Below, piece after piece: positions 1 through 13,600 of a stretch of DNA of 64,000 nucleotides. Made by a program: the position numbers and the translations under genes. The notes under the pieces were generated by a model, which saw only the letters and a list, made by a program, of their open reading frames with translations, was not told the DNA's origin and did not search any database. Positions within the stretch are counted from its first letter, which is position 1; each line of letters begins with the position of its first letter. This DNA is from Chrysoperla carnea (taxonomy: Eukaryota; Arthropoda; Insecta; Neuroptera; Chrysopidae): NCBI RefSeq assembly GCF_905475395.1, contig NC_058339.1, forward strand, positions 55,561,172-55,625,171, in the 5' to 3' direction.

Positions 1-769
1 TATTTAGTTTTTTTGAAAAACTTTCGATATTATCTTAAAGAAACAAATTTTTTAGTAAAAAATCTGTACACTTTAGTACTTTTTTAGTAGTCTAGAGCCA
101 GTTTGGCAAATAATTTTACCAAGCACAAAATATACGAGGCTATTGCCAGTTGTGCAAAATTCTTGAACTCGGTAAAAGGAAATTCAATGGTAATGGAATG
201 CCAAATTGAAAAATTATTTTCTCCCATACTAATGACTGGTACCTCGTTCTTCCGATCGTCGAGCAATATGATTTTTTCATTAATAAATTACCTCTTTTGT
301 TTAAATATCGCATGAAACAATATACGAATATTCAATTTTAAGCTAAATGACAACCCCCGACTATGAGAACTTTTGTAAAGAAAAAATGATTTTTTTTTTT
401 CATTGTTAAATTAGCGAAAATATCATGTAACAAGATTTCAAAACATCACCCATTCCCAATGCCTTTGGCTTCTTTTGATATACAGAGCTGAAGTGACCTG
501 CACTTTAAATTTTTTGTTTTTGGCAAAAATAAGCCGATGTGTGAAAGCGTTTATGTGCGGGAGAACTTTTAATGTTCGATAAAGTCGATTTTTTTAGTGA
601 ATTTTTGTTATCGATTTGCGTGTATTTTGTACTCTTAAATATTATATATATAATATATATTATATTACCATAAATCTCCTAAATTATGGAATAATAAAAT
701 CGCCGAATTCAAAGACATAAGAATTAAAAACGATAAGTTAAACAATTATCGGGTAAATATAATTATTGT
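1..769. other. AT-rich intergenic stretch
   Basis: No gene is supported here. Short ORFs exist on both strands around 84-315, but they overlap each other and show no recognisable motif. A TA-rich simple stretch lies at about 640-665. Confidence 0.5.
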
Positions 770-964
770 ATGGAGATGAAGGTTAAAATAATTTGTTTAT
801 TACTAATGGTAAATTTATTTAACTATAAATTGTACGGTGATGAAGTTAATAAAAATCAAGAATTTGCAATCAGCATTGAAGAAGTAAAAAACTTCATCCT
901 ACAAATGCTCGGCTCAGATATTCGAAATAGATACATGTGCGATGGATCTAGCTATCACCCGTAG
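770..964 (+). CDS. Candidate small secreted peptide (weak)
   Basis: A 64-codon ORF opens with a basic start (MEMKVK), then a hydrophobic run of about 14 residues (IICLLLMVNLF...) and a polar stretch beginning GDEVNKN. This is the layout of a cleavable signal peptide followed by a short, acidic mature peptide. There is one cysteine in the mature part and no repeated or dibasic processing sites. It is not recognised. It stands alone with no visible partner exon, and in AT-rich DNA a hydrophobic start can arise by chance. It could also be the first exon of a longer gene, although it ends in a stop rather than a clear splice donor. Treat it as a candidate only. Confidence 0.25.
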   Translation: MEMKVKIICLLLMVNLFNYKLYGDEVNKNQEFAISIEEVKNFILQMLGSDIRNRYMCDGSSYHP

Positions 965-1556
965 CCAAATATCTCAAAGTCACTAACAATCTCACCCGAG
1001 GTGTTATTGCTTCCCGAAAGTTGGCATCATGTTTTTTATCATATAAAGATTTTTTCAAGTAATAAGTACTGAAAATCTTCTTTACTCATCCGTGTGAAAT
1101 TTAGAAATAAAGCGTCATCGTCACCAACCAACTTGTTGTACAAATTATACTGAATTTTTTCGACATATAGCTTTCATCGAGTCATCGACATATAACTTTC
1201 TCCAAAATCGCAGCATTTTTCATTGCCTTTTATGATTAAAGCGAGTACCAAATAAGCAGCTGCAGTGCGACTGCTGTTTGTAATGATAGGCTGTACCAAA
1301 TTGAAGTTGCCTAAATAGAATCGCTTTAGATGCTACACAGTTGAATTTTGTGTCACATAGTCGGACACCTACAATAGGCAACACTAAGAAACGAATATCA
1401 AGCCACATGTCATTCACTGTTGCCTCAATGAAATTGCGCATTTAGAATAAACAATGGAGCTAACTATTTAAAACATCTCAAATGATGATTCAATATCATT
1501 GTTTAGAATTCAAAATATATTTGTAATTGATACACCATTTTCTTAGAACAAGAATC
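965..1556. other. Intergenic, no gene seen
   Basis: Nothing coding is supported. A minus-strand ORF at 1220-1441 is rich in Cys, His and Arg but shows no domain pattern and no splice context. The end of this stretch holds the 3' flank of the small gene that follows. Confidence 0.4.
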
Positions 1557-2343
1557 TTACAATAAATCTTGTTCCGGATGTCCTTTGGTTAATTCTCTAA
1601 AATACATTTCAACCTCTGGCAATTGCCAACATTCCAGATTTTCGTAAGGTGGTCCTATATTAACAGGATGTGCCGTTGTTAATTCATGTCCAACTTCGTA
1701 CGATGGCTTATAACATGCTTCACGTTCTGGTTCATACTGTCGACCAACAGCATAAATACGAGCAAAACGACTGCCGGGTATGGTATCATTTACTGTTCGA
1801 ACTGCGTGGGTTGATTTATCACAATTAGTTGGAGATGAGAGCGTTTTAAATTGTTCTTGTACACGACATTCTCGAATCCATAATTCCTAAATTTAAAAAT
1901 GTTTTAAAAATATCCAGTAGATAAATTTAAAAAAATTTTAGCAGCGCGTGAATTTGTTGCAGGGTGAAATGCAGCAACGAATCCAAAAAACCGAAGACGA
2001 ATTGAATCGATATGAAAAATATTTTCTTATTTGTAATTCCGTTTCAATACTTGTTTAACTAATACCCATTCCTTTGTTAATAGGTAGATTTTTTTTGCTA
2101 CAAATGTTGGTAAAAAGTTGTATCCGAGACGTAAAAGGTCATACCGTTAACGCAATAGATAATTCCGTAAAAATAACTACCTATTTTTTTAAATAATATT
2201 GATACAAAATTTAATCAACAAACCTGATTAGCAAGCTTATACGGATCGCTATCACATCTAGGAGCCCACACAGAATCAGCATATCGGCCAACTGCAGCAT
2301 GAGCTTCGCGTACCCGTTCACAAGCTTTAGAAATCATTGACAT
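1557..2343 (-). CDS. Two-exon conserved-looking protein, about 149 aa, product not recognised
   Basis: Exon 1 runs 2343 to 2224 (40 codons, starts MSMISKACERVREAH, ends ...YKLANQ) and closes on CAG|GT. Exon 2 runs 1886 to 1557 after a TTTAG acceptor, begins ELWIRECRVQEQF in phase 0, and ends GHPEQDLL-stop. The intron is 337 nt. The predicted soluble protein has no signal peptide or membrane segment. It carries scattered single cysteines and a stretch rich in aromatics and charges (SRFARIYAVGRQYEPE, then YENLECWQLPEVEMY). Codon use is balanced and both exons are free of stops, so it reads as a real gene. I do not recognise the family. A small structural or organelle-associated protein is possible, but nothing in the sequence decides this. 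The start is the first ATG of the exon; a second in-frame Met follows two codons later. Confidence 0.7.
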
Positions 2344-4394
2344 TTTTTATGCCCAATCTACACCAAAATTCTAAATAAATGAAATCAAATTACAAAAAAA
2401 ATAAAAATAAACAAAAAGTCAACAGGTGAAAATTTAAAATATTTTTAGCCGATTTTTTTTAATTTTACACCTGTTATTATAATTATGGTACAAAAAAAAA
2501 AAAAAAAAAAAAAAAAAATTACAATATTCTCACCTTCCGTAATTCAGCCAATAAATTTTTCTAATTTCAATTTATTAAAATTAAAACATTCAAATTGCCC
2601 AAATATTTTTATTAATTTGTTTATTTTTTATTTCATAGGCATCTATTTTTAAAAAAAATTTCGCAGCATTAACTTCATATTTTCTCTTTTTTTTAAATTT
2701 TCCCTTTCGTATATATAATTTTGAAACACTTTGAAATTGAAATTAAAAAATTTTTCGTTCCCAAAATATATAAAATCGATTCATTGTCGAGTACATCATT
2801 TCAACAATCGTTTAAATTTTAAAATCGTAACTTTTTTCTCCTAAACATGCCCACACTTAAATGTCAATTTCAAAATAAATTGGAAAAAACTAGATTTAGT
2901 TTCAAATAAAGTTGTACCCAAATTAAACTTTTTGTCTTTGTGAAACTCGTCCCACGAAGTATATAAAAGTGCCTCTTATCCATATAATTAATAGTCAAAA
3001 GGATGTAAGCATCGGGAAAAATAAAAGATATTTTGTATTATTATCCAGGACTTCCAAAGTAAACATAATTTTTACCAAAATGCAAGAGAAAATATCGGGA
3101 ACTTGGAAAAACTTTATTTAATTTTTACCGACACAAAAAGGTTGCACGAAACCGACAGGTAAAACACCCACAGATATTAAAAGGTATTTCAACAAGTGAA
3201 AATAAATAATTGATTGAGTTAATTGTTGAAATGCATCCACAAACGGAAATGAACTAACTACGTGGTTTTATGAACACCTAAACGATTGAAACAATAATGA
3301 TATAGAAAAAAAAATTATATTATAATCAATTGCGATGAAGTCTTATTTGAATAATTTGGCGAAATTATTTAATTTTCTCCTTTTCTTTAGTGTAAGATCC
3401 ATGGGAAAGGGTACCTTTTATTACGATCTCTTGTAGAGAAATTATTGAAATCATCTTTATTTTAGATACAATTTTATCACTCTTTTCTCACTTAAAATTC
3501 CGTAAAAATAAAGGATAAATGTAAGTAACACATCAATTTATTTTTACAGCATCAAATTATTATCGCATGTTACTTTGATTCCCTTCCAAAAGTGGATTGA
3601 ATAGTAGAGGAGAATGGAGAAAGTAAGCAAATAGTCATACAGCTTTATGAGTCACCTCCACTCTGTATGTTCACTATGATAAATTGCTTTGTTTCAACTT
3701 ACACCTCTGTCTCAATTTTTCTTTTTCTATCTCTCCCCTGCATTTAATGAATATTCAAATTTTGTATTCAATTCGAAAGTTGGCCAGCTTTGTGAGTTAA
3801 TACTCAAATTTTGTATTCAACCTTATTATTTCCTGTTTCTTTTTGGTTTAGCGTGGTCATTTACATAATATTTCCTGTCTTCTTTTGCTTATTCAATGCG
3901 TTTCTTTACAAGCGATCAAAATTAAAAAAAAAAAAAGACAAGTTAATTTAAGATAGGTTTATATTTTTTAATAATCTTAAATTCGTAGAAAAATATATGT
4001 ATAGTAAAATATTTACTTAAAAAATAATTTGTTGAGGTCTATTACCTAAAAAAACAAATATTTTTACACTAAAATGACATTTTTACGAAAAAATTATGTA
4101 TATGTTTGTATGTAATTTGAAAATTGCCACAGCCCTGACACAGAAGGTGGGACAATCTTTCGTAGGAAGACAACCTAAGCTTCTCTATAAAACAGCATAT
4201 CATAGCAGGTATAATTTATAATAAACATATTTTCAAACCGCGTACATATTGGTTAACAATTAAATCGTAAAATTTTAAACGCCATTTTCTGTAAATTCTT
4301 AATTTGACACATAGCTAATACATTTCAGTTATTAGCTACAATAATAGGTCACTCTAAACATCCAGGTGTAAAAGCGTTAACAAATTTAAAGGAT
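2344..4394. other. Intergenic with a 27-bp poly(A) run and a repeat-end fragment
   Basis: No gene was found. A 27-base A run occupies 2492-2518. At about 3190-3235 there is a copy of the repeat-end motif (AACAAGTGAAAATAAATAAT onward, with the CAATTGAC-like hairpin) that recurs at 17030, 35150, 40060, 52040 and 53120. The body of that repeat is missing here, so this is a fragment or a solo end. Confidence 0.5.
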
Positions 4395-4776
4395 GGGTCA
4401 TTTTAATCTATAATGGCTAATACCTCGTTTTGTAGTTAATCAATCAAAAAATAACTTAAACAAAAGTTTCTTTAATATTCAATTTAGATTCTAAACAGTT
4501 AGACATATCATAAGATTTTAAATTCGAAAGTTAAAAGAAAAATTATTCTAAACAAAAATTGTTAGTTTTTTATGAGGATCAACTTTCTAATTTAAAGTGT
4601 TATTTAATCTCTTACCGTTTAGAATCTCAATTGGCTGTTCAAGCAACCCGAAGAACCAGGTCCAATCTGATGTCAGAACATGATATCTCCCATCAAACTC
4701 AACAATTTTTTTAAAGTTATTTTTATACTGGTTAACTACAAAACGAGCTATTAGCCATTATAGATTAAAATGACCC
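4395..4776. mobile_element. MITE with about 45-bp terminal inverted repeats
   Basis: The left end (4395-4439) starts GGGTCATTTTAATCTATAAT and the right end (4732-4776) is its inverse complement, ending ATTAAAATGACCC. Arms match over about 45 bp with few mismatches. The internal 290 bp has no ORF. A related copy with the same right end lies at about 54040-54657. This is a non-autonomous DNA-transposon-like element; the superfamily is not assigned because no clean target duplication is visible. Confidence 0.75.
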
Positions 4777-7656
4777 ACTCTGTATACGTGTATAAACAGT
4801 TTTAATGAATGTTTAAACAGTTTGAATGTCCAAAAAAACCAAATATTTAGATCAAAATTCATTCAGAGATACCCCATCAAGACCTAGTAGAACTATATTA
4901 CAAGAAATTTAACATCTTGTTCGTGTCCAATGTAAATACAATATATTATGAAGGCTTTTTAATTGGAATTTGAACAAAAAAAAATATCAACTTAAATGCG
5001 ATGTTTTTCATGCTATTTTTCAATTAGCTTTTTTCCTCTGAAGATTAAAAAAAGATCTTCTAGATGGTAGGATATACTTGTACCTCCCCCCCCCTGGATT
5101 TAATGATAATATGATAATGTTTATAATTTGTATTATGATGTTAGTTAAAAATTTTTATTAGTATTAGTAGGACAAGGCTACTTATGAAAATGGTTTTGCT
5201 AAACAATAAATTCAAACGCCAGTGACGTCAACACATCGTTTTAGCAACGCCACCGCACGCAGTTGTCCAAATTCTCAGTAAAAAATCTTTATAATTACAG
5301 AAAATGATACTGTCTACAAAATACAATTGAGAATTAGTAATGATGTGACTGTTTATCATAACATGATTAATAACAATAAGTTAACCAATTGAGAAAAATA
5401 ATCCAACTGGATCATGTTAGTCATTTGTGGTCAAAGTAGCCTAACCTACCAATTTAAAAAAAATGAAGTTTATGCTTTCATTACATTCCTTTGTGAATAA
5501 TCTACAATTCTATACAAGTCTGACCTCATATTTCACAATAATGTAGTTTGAATGAAAAAAATAAGTAGCTTTGGCACATAACTTGTAATGTATTTCGAAA
5601 CTTTTAATCAATTATATACCAATACCAGGCCTGTTTTAGTTAGGCCACTTTTCTCTCAAACGACTCCTATGACAAGAGAATGCCATCAATCTCCGATCAC
5701 GGAACGCTGCAATAGATCCCCTACTATAAACTTATAACAAAATACAAAAATTATAGTAATATATTTAGGTAATAACTTAATTAACCGTAAACTAAACTAG
5801 TTTTACTTAAATCTACTATCATTTAATACAATCAAATGAGTTAAAATAAAAGGAAATTTCACTGAAAATTACGCCAACTGATTAAATTAATTATTTCAAA
5901 TCATTAGCACTTTGAACCTAAATTCAAAGCAATTTTCGTGAAAGCCTAACGCACACAATGCGACAGTTGAGTCTAGTTTAAAATAAATTTTTAAAAAAAA
6001 TCTCTTAAAATCTCATTTAACCGAATTTGATTGTATTAACAACTGCACCAAATAAATAACAACATTTAAGTAACAATTAAATACTATTAACAAAATAAAT
6101 TTTTTTTTGTAGATATATTTTATAAAACGACAAAATAAAAATGCATTAAGCGAGCAAAAATGACCAATCCGACGTTTTTTTTTTTTTTTAATGTGAAAAT
6201 CGGATTTATTAGAAAAAATTGTTCAGTAGATATTTTGGATTTATTAAATAAACTAAAAGGGTCAATTCGCTTGAAGCATACACGCACAATTGTTTCAAAA
6301 AATGTATAGCTTTTTTTTTATTCAAAAAGTTGACAAGCTAAAAGCCCATGGAATCCGAATCCAAACCCCTCGGAAACTATGTTTTGTTCACGCCTCAATT
6401 CACTCTACTTACAATTGCATACTTTAAACTCGATATTCTGCATGACTAAAGATTTAAAAGTTTTATAAAATATTGATATTTTCGTTTTCATCCAATAAAA
6501 AATTATTGCGAGGGGAATAAAAATGGTAATTTTTTCATAGAGATGAAAACGCAAGCAGGGCGGTGTCAGAGAGGAGAGGGTTGTACTTGGGAAAAAGGCT
6601 CCGATTTTGATAGTCCAAGTCATAAAAGGAAAAGACTTCGTAAAAAAGAAAAGATTGTTCTTCTTCAGCAAACTGAATAAAAACCTATAAAAATAATTAT
6701 CTGATTGAATACATATACTCCCTTTGCCCTGCATAATCTCCAATCAATATATAACAACTGAATATCAAACCTTTAATAATAATATAAATGTTAATTTAAA
6801 AAATAATAATAATAAACAGAATTGAAACTATTTAAAAATATTACAAATAACAAAATTTAACGGAAAAATAAACCGTATATAGCATTTAGTTTCAATTTGA
6901 AACTGAACTTGTTATAATAATTTGAAAATTAAATGCGTGTTCTTTTTGCAAGAAGTACATGCACTTATAAATGTCCCAGAAAATAAATTTTAATGATAAA
7001 TGAACAATTTAGAGATTGCCATAAAATAATAGATGAGGCTACAGTGTTCAGATTTTCTAAAAAAAATTAAAATCATGACAACATAAAAATGTACTGAATG
7101 ACATTGTGCTGGAAAATCTGACTTGGGTGGTAAAAACTACCTCGATACGAGTCTTGTCTACGAATGGCAGACTCAAGAATCCCAATAACGGATTATGGGT
7201 TAACCTTATCATAAGTTTAGAACAGGTTTCAATTAAGATTCTTACATAGTTAATATCAGAAATAATTTGGTAAGTTATACAAAAGTTTTAAATTTTGAGA
7301 CTTGTATGTCGGCCATGATATATTATGGACCCTAAAATATTACATTTTCATGACAAATACCCCACTGGGCGACAAAGGGAATTCTTCAAGCTATTCAAAC
7401 CCGGAATTTTTAAATAAACATTAATCTAATTTGAGGAAATGCGTGTAAACTTAACTTACAAAAAGAACATACATTTGAATACGACTAATCGATGAGAGCT
7501 GTTAGAACATTTTCTATAAAAGCTGAGTAAGTCATACCTTATAATATTATCACGTATTTATATTACTTGTAAAAATGGCGTAATAGATAAACTCCATTTT
7601 AAACGATTTTAACCGTTAAACGCATCCATTTTAAAAATATAACAAATAAATTATAT
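4777..7656. other. Intergenic, no gene supported
   Basis: AT-rich with poly(T) runs (about 6174-6190). A 112-codon minus-strand ORF at 6405-6743 is Phe/Ile/Lys-rich and shows no domain or splice partners. I see no RNA gene. Confidence 0.45.
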
Positions 7657-10600
7657 TTATAAATGATTATTCAATATATCATTTAATGATTTATAAGAAA
7701 TTTGACATGCTTTTGAAAATTTGATCACCGTATGAGGAGGTGTAGCTTTTGTTAGATTATGACTTAAATCAAATGGATCTTGTACACATAATGATGAAAG
7801 TGATTTAAATAATTCTGGATCAGTATTGGATTGAATATAGTCTTTGTAACATTTCATTTCTTCAGGTAATGTATCACAATCTTCACTCAAATGAAAATCA
7901 TTTTTTTTTATTGTTCTTCCTAATAATGGACAGACTACCTAAAAATGTACAAAACAAAATATCATTAAATTACTATTTTTACGAATTCACTTACAATCGA
8001 ATTTTTACGAATTTTTATCTAGGTTTTTGATTTTTCAGATTAATTAAGACAAAAAAGTCACGAAAATTCAGTTAATTTGACTATTAGACAAGTATTTTCC
8101 TTGATATGATATATCCTTGATAAGAAGTCAATAAATCGCCCTTCTGTTAAATTTTGAGCAATACTTCAGAAACGTTGCATTTAATCACCAAATGAACTCG
8201 AATTTTGTATTTTTTGGGTCAAAGTTACCTTATGCACCGAGTTTTATCGAAATTGGAGACAACCAAATTTTCTCTATTTTTTAAAGCGTTTTTTTAAAAG
8301 AAATTTAGTTAATTACCACTAGAAGATATACCATGAAATAACGATCGGTCTTATTATTCGGCATTAAATTATGGTACAAATTGGAAATTATGATAAGAAT
8401 TGAAACTTACCTGCTCGTTATAATTAAAGTTGGCATAATACAGAAAGAAGTCACGTAAAATTTCAATGCACGATAAATCACAAGGAAGGGGTTTAATATT
8501 CTTTAAATTATCGTAAAATGTACAGTCCCAACCTTAAAAAAATAATTAAAAATTAATTCCAGGCAAATACAAAATTAAAACATTACTAGTTTTATAAAAC
8601 GTTTGCGAATTAATTTACCTTTTATCATTTTTGGTGGACCTTTGTGCATATTCCGTAATTGACTCACGGAGTACATAAATCCTCTAGTTTGTAAATAAAA
8701 AATGACCATTAAGGATAATGCATAATTACTGATTGCACGAAAATTTGAGAATTGAAAATGAGATGACCAATTTTTTAAAAATAAGATTACTTTTCTAGTT
8801 ACTGGTTGAAAATCAAAGTAAAAACTAAAACAAAATAATAAATTAATTGATAAAATCGAAATCAATTCAGTGGTTAGGAACAAGGAAGAGGTTAAACCTT
8901 TCAAATGATAATTAAGTTTAGCTAAGGGAAAGCCTTCATAGGAATATTATTTTTGTGGCTTATTTTATTCGGAAACGAATTTACTACATAATTGAGAGGA
9001 GTCAAATTAGTTAAAATACAAAAATATATACAATTTTCAAGTTTTTTTTAACGATGCAAGTTTTTAATCTTGAAATAACTTTGCATATGCAGTAGAATTA
9101 GGCCCAATGTATGGATCTGGGATCGACGATTAATTCAAAGTAATGTTATTATCCGAGTTACTCAGCCGGAATTTTCTCTCAAACTTAAACGCGATTTTCT
9201 TGAAACTACATTTTTGGAGGTGGTTGACATTATATCTCAAGTTCTATTCGACCGATTTCCTTGAAATTTGGTGGAAATCTTTCTTTTAAATCTCTCTATC
9301 GTCTGAACCTCGAATTTAAAAAAATCAATTTTAAGCATCTTAAAAAAAATGAAAAGGTTAAAACGAGGACGGTAGACGATAACGACATTTTTAATAATTA
9401 AGAATTTTTAAAATACATACAATTTTTAATTTTGTTTTTCTTTTACAATTTTTATTTTGTATTTTTAAAATGTCAATAAATATCATAGGAAAAAATGGCT
9501 ACATAAATGATTTTCATTTTTTTTATAATCTTAGTTTGAAAAGTGTCTACAATTGAGGCTTCCAGACCAGACATTAAGGGGGTATTAATGTTATGTGTAG
9601 AATTCGATACATTTGCCCGCTATAAATTTTTGTGAAAAACTATGCCTTTTATAATATTATCAAAGATCATCAAAACTTACCGTAATAATTTGGTATTTTC
9701 AACACTTAAACCATTCCGAAATGAAATATCACATTCAATATTTGTTGGTTTATGAAAAACTCTCAAAATTGGTGTACGGGCTTCTCTAATTGGATCAAAA
9801 TGTGACCATATCTCAGGCGATTTCATTAGTATTGCATGCGTGTAATCAACATAAGTCTTTTGAGCATCTGGCTCTTGATCATTATTGCCATTATACACAT
9901 CATTTAAATCTAGGAACACATCTAAATCACTATCGTGTGTACATATACCAGTAACACGGGATCCAAAACGATAGGCTTTACATTTTTCTGTATTTTTACA
10001 AAATGGTTTCATCGCATTAATTAAAGCTTCACATACTTTTTCATCTTGACTATTAGCCATCAATACCTCCATCGCCTCCTCGTATATTTTTTGTACAAAG
10101 ATATTTACATTGTCGGATGATTTAAATAGCAATTGTAAATAAGAAGGCATTTTAACATCTGAAAAAAATTTAAACTTTTACTTGTATCATCCATATTCCA
10201 ATTAATAGAATACCATCCATTCAAAGAATATCATCCATATTCTTTGTATCGCTTATTATTGAAAAATTTGTATCGCTGATTATAATACTTAAAATTATAT
10301 TACTTAAAGGTGGGTTTTTTATTTTTAGTGTGAGTTACACTTTTTAGGGTTAGATACACAAAGGATAATCAACGGGACCCTATAACTAAGACTCCGCTGT
10401 CCGGATGTTTCTCACCAAGTTCTTATAAACTGCAATGAAGCTTAAATGAGTGTGTATTACTAATGTCACTATGACAAAAAATAATAAAATAACGATCATT
10501 CCGAGTTTAGAGTTCTATACATTTTTTACTTTTAAAAAATATTTTTATAATAAGTACGTTTTTTTTTTTTCTCATTCACCAAAGTGTTTAATAAAAAGTA

Positions 10601-13600
10601 TACAGTAAAAATTTATTAGGATATTTACCTCTATTTTTAATTCTTCTACTTGCATGTTTATGGTCACGGAGAATATTTTTATCACCATATAGAACAGTTC
10701 TACAAGTTTTACAATGCATTTCCACAAAATTTTCAAATTTCTTCAGTTTACTCCTAGGAAAAGTTAAAAATATTATTAATAAAAATTAGTTACTCTGTCG
10801 TCCGTTAATATATTCAAACTAAATTGATCTCCATAAAAAAAATTAACAAAAATTATTTGTTTTTAAAAATTTTTATTTCTATAGAATATATTGGGTTTCG
10901 AATAAAAATTAGCTTTTATTATAAGAAACAACTTCTTTTATTTTTTTTTTTCAGTTATGCACCTGCGTTGAATTTAAAATGTTCCTGAATATCAAAAACA
11001 AATTCATAAGAACCGCAAAATTTTAGCTCAACGTTTGTTTTCATTGAAAATTATTTTACCAGCTATTTGTGAGCTTTTAATATTTTTAGATATAATTTAA
11101 AGTGATTGTAATTCTCAAAATATTCTTAACTAAGCATCGCTTGATAATATACCTGATGATTCCTCATAAACTTCCCACAGCGAGCGTTTCTTCCTCTACT
11201 CTTCTCAATAATTTAGAAAGAAGAGAGTTTTTTTTTAATACAAGAAGTTGATTTAAAAAAAAATCTACATCAACTTAAGGCTTTCTCTAATCTAGAAATA
11301 TTTAGACTAAATCCTTTTATTTATGAAAATGTCTTATTTAATTATTAAAATGGAAAACTTATGAGAATTTTATGGCGTTCTCAGTATAATAAAGCAGGTG
11401 TATAGAAATTTTGACGCTGCGACTTGAACTTAATTAAAAACTAAAATATTATCAACTTACAGTTCATCATGTTTTTTTGACTTCAGATGTGCTTGCCAAT
11501 CAATTTCACTTCGTTGTATTTTTTTATAACAATATAAACATTCATAAAATAATCGATCATATTGTCGTTGATAAAGACCAGTTGTTTTGAACACTATAAT
11601 GTGCATTTCACGAACTATATGTGCAATAATATCGTCTTTATTCGGTTCCAAATTCACGTGACAAAGATGACATGAAAGTATTCCATTCTTCCAATATATA
11701 GCTGTACGATGCACTTTAAAACGTTCCGGCATGATATCCCATATTTTTTTTAACTTTAAACTTTGTTGGGTATCCATATTATTGTCTCCGATACTCAGAT
11801 TATTCAATTGTTTATCCACTTTTTCCGTATCACTTTCATCACTTGATTCATCACTCGAATCAGATTCACTATCTTCGTCTTCATTAAAATTAGAATCGGT
11901 AGTATCCGTGTCATTAACTTTACTCAGTGAATTTTGTGATGTAGAACTTAAATTTAGATTAGGATTACTTGAATTAAACGATGACAATGATTCTGATGTT
12001 TTCAATCCATTTAAACAACTATGTAAAGGAACTTGTAAATGTGTAATAAGTTTGTTATAATTAATATCTTTTAAGCATAAGGCACAATGTGCCATTGCTT
12101 CACTGGCCGGGAAAAAATACATTTGTTGAAATTGTAAACTATTATCAATAATTGCCCACGAATTATGAAACTTTTCCACAAATGATATTAATTCTTTATC
12201 GGACAAAAATTTTAAATGATCAGAAGTCGAAATGTGTTCATCTAAATCATCCAAAAACAATCTACATAATAAACACCGAAAACTTGATTCACCTATCATT
12301 TGTACATTTCGATAAATTTTCCCTTCCAATTTTCGCATTTTTTGTAATAAATGTATGGGATAATATGTAAATGGAGCAAATTTTTGTTCCTGATTAGATT
12401 TTTTCGAATTACTTATAATTTTGTTAGCGGATTGTGTGGAATTTACAGGAATGATTGTTTTTAATTCAATAAATTTGTGATCATTTGTTAAATGATAATA
12501 TAAATTTTCGTAATGTAAGAAATCTTTACATTTGTTACACATAATTCGCGTTTCATCGTACGGTTCATAATTTAATTGTTGGATTTGTAAATTTTCTGGA
12601 ATTTTCTTCCATTCTAAATGGTATTTTTTCACCGCTTTAATTATTTCTCCACTTAATTGCATTAGTTGTTTATGCTTTTTACTTAAAAAATGTGATGGTA
12701 TATTTTCAAATTTTGTCTTACATACAAGACATTTTACTTCGAATAACGAATGTTTTTGAAATGATATACAATCGTCAGGGCTGCCACTAATTTCTTTTAA
12801 TAGCGCTGTTAAACTTTCAGGGTAAAGTCTTAATTGAGTTGATTCATCTGTGAGATGAAAGCATTTAGGAATTTCACTAGGACTTAATAATTTTAATTTG
12901 TTAATATGCTGGGAGCCATAAGTATGACATAATAGATCAGTAAACCTAATACTGTCCTTTCCACAGCACAAACAACTATAACTTCCAAAATTTGGTAAGA
13001 AATAAATTTGATGTAATTGAAAATCAGCTGGGAAATTTGACCAATCTTGATGAAATTGTCGTACAATATTATTTTGAAACCGACTTTTCATCGAAGAACG
13101 ATGTGCTAAACTTAAACAATGTCTCTCTAGTAGTGGGGCAGTAATTTGTTTTTTATGGCAAAGTAAACAATTGTACACACCTGGTGATGATATTAGTATG
13201 GTTTTCTCAATGCGGTGTGGCTTGATATCAACTTTTTGTAGTAAATCATCCGAATAAAACTGTTCGGTAAGATGAAAAACATTTTCTTCCTTAAATGTAT
13301 TAGTAATTGAAAATAATTTGTTTTCTATGCGATCAGACTCTTCATGGTATACACTTTCGCCGATTTCCTGCCATAAATTACCATCAACAATTTCTCGAAA
13401 ATGTAATATATTGTTACAATGTTCCTCGATTTTAAAAAACTCAACGCCTCCCAAACATACTTGACAAAAAACAGATCCAATATCATGTGGGAAAAAAAAT
13501 ATTTGTTGAGATTTAATTTTCCTGGACAATGTTTCGCAAACTTTATGATATATTATAAGAGCTGTTGTTTTATTGTTATAATTTTGTTGATGAATTTCGC

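Noticed and set aside
2492..2518. Poly(A) run as evidence of a processed pseudogene or LINE tail
   Set aside because: No coding or LINE-like sequence precedes it on either side; treated as a simple homopolymer run.
6405..6743. 112-codon minus-strand ORF
   Set aside because: Phe/Ile/Lys-rich with no motif, no splice sites in phase and no homologous look; expected by chance at this base composition.
8825..8904. Start codon at 8904 as the beginning of a separate small gene
   Set aside because: The segment before the TTTTAG acceptor at 8825 is intronic, and the downstream part fits the polymerase gene in phase.
11457..11470. Apparent C-terminal HDEL on the zinc-finger ORF, resembling an ER-retention signal
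   Set aside because: The HDEL-stop comes from reading through a splice donor (CT|GTAAGT at 11461/11460). Spliced to 10753, the frame continues into another finger and the polymerase core.
11731..12060. Plus-strand Ser-rich ORF inside the finger-array exon
   Set aside because: It is the antisense of an Asp/Glu/Ser-rich coding stretch; no domain or splice support.
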